A DNA stretch of 10,923 nucleotides. It comes from an uncultured Desulfarculaceae bacterium (GTDB lineage: Bacteria; Desulfobacterota; Desulfarculia; Desulfarculales; Desulfarculaceae). The position numbers and the translations under genes are program-made. The DNA is taken from assembly GCA_937908275.1 (NCBI GenBank), contig CALERA010000495.1, forward strand, positions 1-10,923, in the 5' to 3' direction. Below the pieces are notes generated by a model, which saw only the letters and a program-made list of their open reading frames with translations, was not told the origin of the DNA and did no database searches. Below, one piece after another: positions 5,525 to 10,923 of the stretch (positions within the stretch are counted from its first letter, which is position 1; every line of letters starts with the position of its first letter).

Positions 5525-7651
5525 TCACGAATTGACAACCGCCTCGCGCAGGCGCTGCAGGCGCACCAGCCGGGCGTAGACCCCGTCCTGGGCCATCAGC
5601 GCCCCGTGCCGGCCCTGCTCCACGATGCGCCCCTTTTGCATCACCAGGATGTGGTCGGCGTGGCGGATGGTGGAAAGCCGGTGGGCGATGACCAGGGCGG
5701 TGCGGCCGGCCATGATCCGGGGCAAGGCCTCCTGGATCAGGTGCTCGGACTGGGGGTCCACGCTGCTGGTGGCCTCGTCCAGCACCAGCACCGCCGGCTG
5801 ACCGGCCAGGGCCCGGGCCAGGGAGAGCAACTGGCGCTGGCCGGCGGAGAGGCGGCGGCCGCCCTCGCCCAGGGGGGTGTCCAGGCCCTCGGGCAGTTGC
5901 CGGGCCACGGAATCGGCCCCGCTCACCGCCAGGGCGGCCTCCAGCTCGGCCGGGCCGACCCAGTCCCGGCCCAGGGTCAGGTTGTCGCGCAGGTCGCCGG
6001 AGAAGAGGAACACCTCCTGGTCCACCAGGGCCACCCGCCGGGCCAGGCCGGCCGGGTCCATCTCGCGCAGGTCGATCCCGTCCAGGAGCACCCGGCCCTC
6101 CAGGGGATCGTGCAGGCGCAGGAGCAGACCCACCAGGCTGGTCTTGCCCGCGCCGGTGGGACCCACCACGGCCCAGGACTGGCCGGCCGGGATGGTGAAA
6201 TTGATCTGGTGCAGCACCGGCCGCTGGGGATCGTAGCCAAAGCTCACGTTCTCGAAGCGGACCTCCCCCGGTCCGTCGGCCGGGGGTCGGGGTTGGGCCG
6301 GGGCGGGCAGGGCGCGGTCATCGTCCATCAGGTGGAAGATGCGCTCGGCGCTGGCCATGGCCGCCTGGAGGATGTTGTACTTCTCGGCCAGGTCGCGCAC
6401 CGGGCGGAAGAACATGTGCATGTAGGCGATGAAGGCCACCAGGGTGCCCAGGCTCAGGCGCTCCTGCACCACCTGGCCGCCGCCGTGCCACAGGATCAGG
6501 GCCACCGCCAGGCTGGAGAGCAGCTCGGTCAGGGGCAGGAAGAAGGCCATCACCCAGATCTGGCGCATGCCGGCCCGATAGTAGGCCTGGTTGAGGCGGG
6601 CGAACTCGGCCGCGCCCTGGGCCTGGGCGCGCAGGAGCTGGATCACCGCCAGGCCGGCCAGGGTCTCGGCCAGGCGGGCGTTGATGCGGCCCAACTGCCC
6701 CTGGAGGTCGCGGAAGGCCTCCCGGGCCAGGCGCGAGAACAGCCAGGCCACCCCGGCCACCACCGGAGCCAGGGCCAGGCAGACCAGGGCCAGGCGCCAG
6801 TCCAGCCACAACAGCGCGCCGGTGATGCCGGCCAGGAGGAAAAGGTCCTGGAAGAAGGCCACCAGGCTGGAGGTGAACAGCTCGTTGAGGTTCTGCACGT
6901 CGTTGGTCAGCCGGGTCACCAGCTTGCCCACCGGGTTGCGGGAGTGGAAGGCCAGGCTGCGGCTGACCAGGTGCTCGAAGAGCCGCTGGCGGATGGTGAG
7001 CATCATGCGCTGGCCGGTGCGCTCCAGGCTGAGCTGCTGGCCAAAGCCCAACAGATAGGCCCCGGCCGAGATGAGCACGTAGAGCAGGGCCAGGACGGCC
7101 AGCCCCCGCAGGTCCGGCCCGCGCAGGGAGCGGTGCTCGGCCGGGCTCAGGCGCTCCAGGTCGCGGCTGGGGATCAGCCAGCGGTCCTGGGCCGGGCGGA
7201 AGAGTCCGGGGTGGGCCTGGGCCAGGTCGGCGGCCGGGGCGTCCCGGGGGACCAGGTACCAGGTGGCCGGGTCCAGGGCCCCGGCCTCGCGCAGGCGGGC
7301 GGACAGGCGCGGGTCCAGGCCTCGCCAGGCGCTGGCGGGCGCGTAGATCTGGCCCTGGCCGTCGGCCAGCAAGTCCTTGCCGGCCTGGGCGCGCAGGGCC
7401 GCCAGCAAGTCCGGCGGCGCGCTCTGGGGCCGCACCAGGCGGGCCTCGGGCAGGATGTAGTGGTCGATGCCGCTACGGGTGAGATAGGGCAGCAGGATGT
7501 CCAGGCCGGTGCTGCACAGGATCAGCAGGCTGGCCAGCAGGATCTGGGGCAGGTGGGGCCGGGCGTAGTGCATCAACCGGCGCAACAGGCGCAGGTCGTA
7601 GGGCCGGCCCAGTTGATCGCCTTCCATGTAGCCGAACTCAAAGGGTGGCAT
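5525..7651 (-). CDS. ABC exporter half-transporter (BmrD/YheH/TM288-like, catalytic Glu present)
   Basis: 708 residues, with a six-helix membrane domain fused to an ATPase domain. It is one half of a type IV heterodimeric inner-membrane exporter, with drugs, lipids or peptides as possible cargo. The ATPase domain has Walker A GPTGAGKT (497-504), Q-loop Q545, signature LSAGQ (601-605), Walker B VLVLDE (621-626, catalytic E626) and H-loop H657. The Gly-to-Ala change in the signature fits the half that contributes to the degenerate site. Between helix 1 (about 37-60) and helix 2 (about 183-203) is an insertion of about 115 residues, predicted periplasmic, as in BmrD/YheH-type subunits. This explains the length beyond the usual 580-600. 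The start at 7651 has GGAGGG 7 nt upstream (7664-7659) and lies 3 nt after the partner's stop, so the two are translationally coupled. Substrate unknown. Confidence 0.95.
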   Translation of the reverse strand: MPPFEFGYMEGDQLGRPYDLRLLRRLMHYARPHLPQILLASLLILCSTGLDILLPYLTRSGIDHYILPEARLVRPQSAPPDLLAALRAQAGKDLLADGQGQIYAPASAWRGLDPRLSARLREAGALDPATWYLVPRDAPAADLAQAHPGLFRPAQDRWLIPSRDLERLSPAEHRSLRGPDLRGLAVLALLYVLISAGAYLLGFGQQLSLERTGQRMMLTIRQRLFEHLVSRSLAFHSRNPVGKLVTRLTNDVQNLNELFTSSLVAFFQDLFLLAGITGALLWLDWRLALVCLALAPVVAGVAWLFSRLAREAFRDLQGQLGRINARLAETLAGLAVIQLLRAQAQGAAEFARLNQAYYRAGMRQIWVMAFFLPLTELLSSLAVALILWHGGGQVVQERLSLGTLVAFIAYMHMFFRPVRDLAEKYNILQAAMASAERIFHLMDDDRALPAPAQPRPPADGPGEVRFENVSFGYDPQRPVLHQINFTIPAGQSWAVVGPTGAGKTSLVGLLLRLHDPLEGRVLLDGIDLREMDPAGLARRVALVDQEVFLFSGDLRDNLTLGRDWVGPAELEAALAVSGADSVARQLPEGLDTPLGEGGRRLSAGQRQLLSLARALAGQPAVLVLDEATSSVDPQSEHLIQEALPRIMAGRTALVIAHRLSTIRHADHILVMQKGRIVEQGRHGALMAQDGVYARLVRLQRLREAVVNS

Positions 7652-7654
7652 GGC

Positions 7655-9400
7655 TCAACCCTCCAGCTCGGCCAACAGGGCCTGCTCGGCGAACAGGCGC
7701 TGGTAGAGGCCGCCGGCGGTCATCAGCTCGGCGTGGCGGCCGGACTCCACCACCCGGCCCCGCTCCAGGACGTAGATCCGCTCGGCCGCGGCCGCGCTTT
7801 TGAGGCGGTGGCTCACCACCAGGGTGGTGCGCCCGGCGCGCAAGCCGGCCAGGTTGGCGATGATGCGCTGCTCGGTCTGGCTGTCCACCGCCGAGAGGGG
7901 ATCGTCCAGGAGCAGCACCGGCGGGTCGGCCAACAGGGCCCGGGCCAGGGCCAGGCGCTGGCGCTGGCCGCCGCTCAGGGTGTGGCCCCGCTCGCCCAGC
8001 ATGGTGTCCAGGCCCTTGGGCAAGGCCTTGGCCTCCTCGGCCAGTTCGGCCGCGCCCAGCACCCGCCAGAGCTCGTCCTCGGCCGCCTGGGGCTTGGCCA
8101 GGCGCAGGTTGTCGCCCAGGCTGACCGCGAAGATGAAGGCCTCCTGGGGCAAGAGCCCCACCCGGGCGCGCAGGTCGCTCAGACGCAGCTCCCGCACGTC
8201 CGTCCCGGCCAGGAACAGGCTGCCCGGCGGAGGATCCTGCAGGCGGGCCATCAGGTGCAGCAGGGTGGACTTGCCACCGGCCACCGGCCCCACCAGGGCG
8301 GTGGTGGTCCCGGCCGGGGCTACCAGGTCCAGGTCCTGGAGGGCCGGCCGGGTGGCCCCGGGATAGCTGAAGCTGAGGTTCCTGGCCTCCAGGGTCAGGG
8401 GCGCGGCCGGGTCCAGCTCCCGCGCCTGGGGCGGGTCCACGATGGCCGGCGGGGTGGAGAGCACCTGGTCCACCCGCTCCAGGCTGGCGCCGGCCCGCTG
8501 CATCAGGCTCACGGTCCAGCCCAGGGCCATCATGGGCCAGGTCAGCATCTGGAGATAGGCCGAGAAGGCCACGAAGTCGCCGGTGGTGATGTTGCCCAGG
8601 ACCGTCAGCCAACCGCCGCCGCCCAGGACCAGGGCCAGGCTGAGGTTGGTGAAAAAGACCATCAGGGGGAAGAACAGGGCCAGGTCCTTGGCCAGGTTGA
8701 GGTTCACGCCCAGGTAGGCCCGGCCGCCGGCCTCCAGGCGCGCGCCCTGTTCGCGGTCCAGGGCGTAGGCCTTGACCAGGCGGATGCCGCTCAGGGCCTC
8801 GCGGGCCTGCTCGGTGAGCCGGCCGAAGGTGTCCTGGACCTCGGCGTAGCGCTTGTGCAGCCGGCGGGACTGGACCCGGGTCAGGGCCACCACCAGGGGC
8901 ATGGGCAAGAGGGCCAGCAGGGTCAGGAGGGGGCTGATGTAGAGCATGAAGCCCACCGCGGCGCAGCCCATCAACAGGCCGTCCATGGCCGCCACCAGGC
9001 CGATGCCGGCGGCCATGCGGATGTTGTTGAGGTCGTTGCTGGCCCGGGCCATCAGCTCGCCCGGCGGGTTGTCGGCTAAAAAGCCCTGGTGCATGGTCTG
9101 GAGATGATCGTAGAGGCGCAGGCGCAGGTCGGCCTCCACCCGGCGGGAGAAGCCCATGATCAGGGGCCGCCAGATCAGGCGGAACAGGGCCACCGCCAGG
9201 GCCAGGCCCAGCACCAGGCCGCCCTGGCGCAGCAGGCTCTCGGCCGAGGCCCGGCCCTGGGTCAGGTCGTCGACTGCGAACTTGATGATGCGGGGGACGT
9301 AGAGTTGCAGCAGGTCCACCGCCCAGAGGGCGGATAGGCCGATGACCAGGGTCTTCCTTTCGCGGACGATCAGGTCCCGCAGCAGGTGCAGCCTGGTCAT
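7655..9400 (-). CDS. ABC exporter half-transporter (BmrC/YheI/TM287-like, degenerate ATP site)
   Basis: 581 residues, the usual size for a membrane domain plus ATPase half-transporter. Membrane helices occupy about 1-310. The ATPase domain has Walker A GPVAGGKS (371-378), Q419, a canonical LSGGQ (475-479), Walker B LLLDD (496-500) and H531. Asp500 stands where the catalytic Glu should be, the mark of the degenerate-site subunit in heterodimeric exporters. Its intact LSGGQ would complete the hydrolytic site with the Walker motifs of the adjacent 5525-7651 product, so the pair forms one functional and one degenerate site. The ATG at 9400 has GGAGGG (9407-9402) only 1 nt away, an unusually short gap; no alternative in-frame start upstream was seen. 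It begins 16 nt after the thioredoxin-like gene stop, on the same transcript. The substrate cannot be predicted. Confidence 0.95.
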   Translation of the reverse strand: MTRLHLLRDLIVRERKTLVIGLSALWAVDLLQLYVPRIIKFAVDDLTQGRASAESLLRQGGLVLGLALAVALFRLIWRPLIMGFSRRVEADLRLRLYDHLQTMHQGFLADNPPGELMARASNDLNNIRMAAGIGLVAAMDGLLMGCAAVGFMLYISPLLTLLALLPMPLVVALTRVQSRRLHKRYAEVQDTFGRLTEQAREALSGIRLVKAYALDREQGARLEAGGRAYLGVNLNLAKDLALFFPLMVFFTNLSLALVLGGGGWLTVLGNITTGDFVAFSAYLQMLTWPMMALGWTVSLMQRAGASLERVDQVLSTPPAIVDPPQARELDPAAPLTLEARNLSFSYPGATRPALQDLDLVAPAGTTTALVGPVAGGKSTLLHLMARLQDPPPGSLFLAGTDVRELRLSDLRARVGLLPQEAFIFAVSLGDNLRLAKPQAAEDELWRVLGAAELAEEAKALPKGLDTMLGERGHTLSGGQRQRLALARALLADPPVLLLDDPLSAVDSQTEQRIIANLAGLRAGRTTLVVSHRLKSAAAAERIYVLERGRVVESGRHAELMTAGGLYQRLFAEQALLAELEG

Positions 9401-9416
9401 GCCCTCCGACCCCGGA

Positions 9417-10775
9417 TCAGCGCGTCCCGGACCCGCCAGCGCAGGAGGCGGGGATCACGAACTCCCCGCTCTTTTCCAACTGGCGCTGTTGGCTGTCCAG
9501 GACCGCCACCCAGGCCCGGTAGGCCCCGGGACCGCTGAGACGGGGCAGCAGCCCGCAGGTGGCGAAGAGGTTGTAGTAGGGCTTGCTGGGGTCGTCCACC
9601 TTGAGGACCAGTTTCTTGGCCGGCCCGGCCGGGGTCAGGCCCTGGCCCTGGCGCAACTCGGGCTGGAGGTTGACCTGGAAGTACAGCGGGGATGGCGGGT
9701 TGAAGCCCTGGAGGTCGGCCACCACGTGCACCGAGAGCCCGGCCTCGCCAGCGCTGGTCTCCTGAGTCACCCATATCTGCTTGAGCCGCGCGCCGTTGGC
9801 CCGGTTGTCCACCGCCAGGTCCGGGGTCTGGGGTTTGGCGGCCTCGGGGGCCGGGGCGGGCAGGGCGGGATCCACGATGCGGCGGGCGCGGAAGGCGGGC
9901 GCGGCCACGGCGCAGGGCCGGGTGAAGCGCACCAGCTCACTGGTTTCCACCGGCTTGAGGCCGGCCCCCAGGATGGTGATCTGGGCGCTATGGTCGGCCT
10001 CGGCCGGTCCGGGCATCTGGTCGCAAGCCACGAAAAGGATGTGCCGGTTCTTGGTGGTGTCGTCCACCCGCTGATAGAGCTTCTTGCTGGCCCCGTCCGC
10101 CGCCTTGAGCGTCAGCTCCAGCCAGACCCCCTGCTCGGGGGATAGATCGGCCACGTCGGCCCGCACGTAGACCGCCACCCCGCGCTGGCCGCCCAGTTCG
10201 TGGTTGTCGCTGACATGGACGCTGGTGAAGCGTTTTTCGGAGGCCTTGCGCAGCTTGACCTCGGCCGTGGCCGGGGCCGGCGGCGCGCCGTTGCCCAGGT
10301 AGGGCTTGACCGCGGCCAGGAGGCGGTCCTCGCCCACGAAACCCTCGAAACGCTCCACCACCCGGCCCTGGGGGTCGATGACCAGGGTGGTGGGCAGGAC
10401 CTTGACCTGGGCCAGGCGGCGGGCCTGATCCATGCTGCCCAGCACCACCGGGAACTCCACCCCGTTGCGCACCACGAAGGGCTTCATGGCGTGCAGGCCG
10501 CCATTGTCCACTGAATAGCCGATGACCGAAAGGCCCTTGGCCCCGTAGTCACGTTGAAGCTGGTTGAGGTGGGGGATGGCGTCCTTGCAGGGGCGGCACC
10601 AGGAGGCCAGGAAGTCCAGCAGCACCACCCGGCCCCGGAAGTCCGACAGGCGCAGGTCGCCGGCCATCACGGTGGGCAACTGGAAGTCGTCCACGGTCTG
10701 GGCCCGGCCGGGGACGCTGGTCCAGAGCAGAGTAACGACCGTTAACAAAAGGACTTTTCTCGCCAGCGCCGTCAT
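9417..10775 (-). CDS. Exported TlpA/ResA-like thioredoxin-family protein with duplicated C-terminal domain
   Basis: 452 residues from the chosen ATG at 10775. The N-terminus is a Sec signal peptide: basic MTALARK, a hydrophobic core, and an Ala-x-Ala-like site before Gln26. Residues 27-165 are a TlpA/ResA-type thioredoxin domain with redox motif WCRPC (C60, C63) and cis-Pro128 in VLPTT, expected to reduce or isomerise periplasmic disulfides. Residues about 183-288 and 333-445 are a tandem repeat: LYQRVDD/LVLKVDD and ILFVAC/NLFATC align. Each unit ends with a Cys pair (C251/C288; C407/C445). Pro/Ala-rich linkers (about 161-172 and 302-320) separate the parts. The frame extends upstream to 10883, but 10775 is preferred: AGGGGG lies 7 nt upstream, the signal peptide begins there, and the promoter lies between the two starts. 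It leads an operon with the ABC exporter pair. Thioredoxin family is certain; the role of the repeats is unknown. Confidence 0.9.
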   Translation of the reverse strand: MTALARKVLLLTVVTLLWTSVPGRAQTVDDFQLPTVMAGDLRLSDFRGRVVLLDFLASWCRPCKDAIPHLNQLQRDYGAKGLSVIGYSVDNGGLHAMKPFVVRNGVEFPVVLGSMDQARRLAQVKVLPTTLVIDPQGRVVERFEGFVGEDRLLAAVKPYLGNGAPPAPATAEVKLRKASEKRFTSVHVSDNHELGGQRGVAVYVRADVADLSPEQGVWLELTLKAADGASKKLYQRVDDTTKNRHILFVACDQMPGPAEADHSAQITILGAGLKPVETSELVRFTRPCAVAAPAFRARRIVDPALPAPAPEAAKPQTPDLAVDNRANGARLKQIWVTQETSAGEAGLSVHVVADLQGFNPPSPLYFQVNLQPELRQGQGLTPAGPAKKLVLKVDDPSKPYYNLFATCGLLPRLSGPGAYRAWVAVLDSQQRQLEKSGEFVIPASCAGGSGTR

Positions 10776-10804
10776 GCCGGACCCCCTGTATGGACGATGG
10801 GAAC

Positions 10805-10832
10805 ATATTACCATGCCGCCGGCAATGCTCAA
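10805..10832 (-). promoter_or_regulatory. Candidate promoter for the thioredoxin-ABC exporter operon
   Basis: On the minus strand, TTGAGC (10832-10827) and TAATAT (10810-10805) are separated by 16 bases. The -10 is preceded by TGG, forming an extended -10 (TGn). Transcription would begin near 10798, leaving a leader of about 22 nt that contains the AGGGGG Shine-Dalgarno of the ATG at 10775. This fits the signal-peptide start and argues against the in-frame ATGs at 10814 and 10883. Confidence 0.55.
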
Positions 10833-10872
10833 CCAGACCGGAGGGCTGGGGCATTGCGCACAGTTGTGAGCG

Positions 10873-10886
10873 TGAGTTGACACTCA
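10873..10886. promoter_or_regulatory. Palindromic candidate operator TGAGT-tgac-ACTCA
   Basis: A perfect 5-bp inverted repeat (10873-10877 with 10882-10886) around a 4-base centre lies between two divergent candidate promoters. It fully covers the -35 box of the rightward one. A dimeric regulator bound here could block the rightward promoter and influence the leftward one about 40 bp away. The repeat is seen directly; the regulator is not identified. Confidence 0.35.
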
Positions 10887-10905
10887 AACCGGCCGCCTGT
10901 ATGCT
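10877..10905 (+). promoter_or_regulatory. Candidate sigma70-type promoter reading off the right edge
   Basis: A perfect -35 TTGACA (10877-10882), a 17-base spacer and -10 TATGCT (10900-10905) face right. A start near 10912 would serve a gene beyond the window, divergent from the thioredoxin-ABC operon. The -10 hexamer is identical to that proposed for the HndB/NuoF-like operon at 1624-1629, which supports both. Confidence 0.55.
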
Positions 10906-10923
10906 AATCCAACCCAACCTCGC

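Noticed and set aside
5509..5538. Promoter for the island gene (TTGTCA, 18-bp spacer, TAAGGT on the minus strand)
   Set aside because: The -10 is poor and AT-rich DNA gives such matches by chance, so it is not strong enough to list as a feature.
4912..5545. Target-site duplication flanking the AT-rich island (tgtcaacctcctt at 4912-4924 versus tgacaaccgcctc at 5533-5545)
   Set aside because: Only 10 of 13 bases match, one copy is a ribosome-binding region, and no inverted ends or transposase accompany it. Chance similarity is likely.
5606..9079. Very long plus-strand open frame opposite the ABC genes (1157 codons)
   Set aside because: Its product is a low-complexity Gln/Gly/His/Ala mixture typical of antisense frames in high-GC DNA. 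The minus strand encodes two textbook ABC half-transporters.
10776..10883. Upstream extension of the thioredoxin gene to ATG 10883 (or 10814)
   Set aside because: The candidate promoter (10805-10832) lies inside the extension, the signal peptide begins at 10775, and a good Shine-Dalgarno is placed for 10775 only.

Overview
The window is a high-GC bacterial chromosome segment. It carries genes typical of anaerobic energy metabolism: an ADP-forming acyl-CoA synthetase, a formate/nitrite-family channel, and an Hnd/NuoF-type NADH-oxidising iron-sulfur flavoprotein pair. It also has a Gram-negative-style periplasmic thioredoxin. The gene content and GC-rich codon use fit a Desulfobacterota (former Deltaproteobacteria) anaerobe such as a Desulfarculales-like sulfate reducer. 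That assignment is inference from gene families; there is no rRNA or other marker here.

The left part reads on the plus strand. It starts with the C-terminal end of an ATP-grasp acyl-CoA synthetase (1-440), followed after 65 bp by an FNT channel (506-1384). This looks like a module that makes and releases acetate or a related small acid. After about 290 bp with several GC-rich hairpins and a candidate promoter comes a compact two-gene unit: an HndB-like thioredoxin-fold [2Fe-2S] protein (1679-2056) and a NuoF/HndC-like flavoprotein with extra ferredoxin domains (2066-3856). A strong intrinsic terminator (3880-3922) ends the unit. No NuoE/HndA homologue and no hydrogenase, formate dehydrogenase or Hdr subunit is next to it, so the module's redox partner is unknown.

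Everything to the right of the terminator reads on the minus strand. From right to left, a promoter at about 10805-10832 drives an exported TlpA/ResA-like thioredoxin with a duplicated C-terminal domain (9417-10775). The two halves of a heterodimeric ABC exporter follow (7655-9400, which has a degenerate ATP site, and 5525-7651, which has the catalytic Glu). These three genes are spaced 16 and 3 nt apart and form an operon. Downstream is an AT-rich foreign-looking island with a three-helix membrane protein that has a proline-rich tail (4736-5464). Five bp after it lies a divergent SDR-family protein lacking the catalytic Tyr and Lys (3939-4730).

The most unusual points are these. The island gene contains an internal consensus ribosome-binding site and ATG exactly where base composition and protein character change. 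The SDR has lost its YxxxK motif. The thioredoxin carries a previously unremarked internal repeat with matched cysteine pairs. At the right edge there is a divergent promoter pair with a 14-bp palindrome overlapping a perfect TTGACA box. I saw no CRISPR array, tRNA, rRNA, transposase or integrase.
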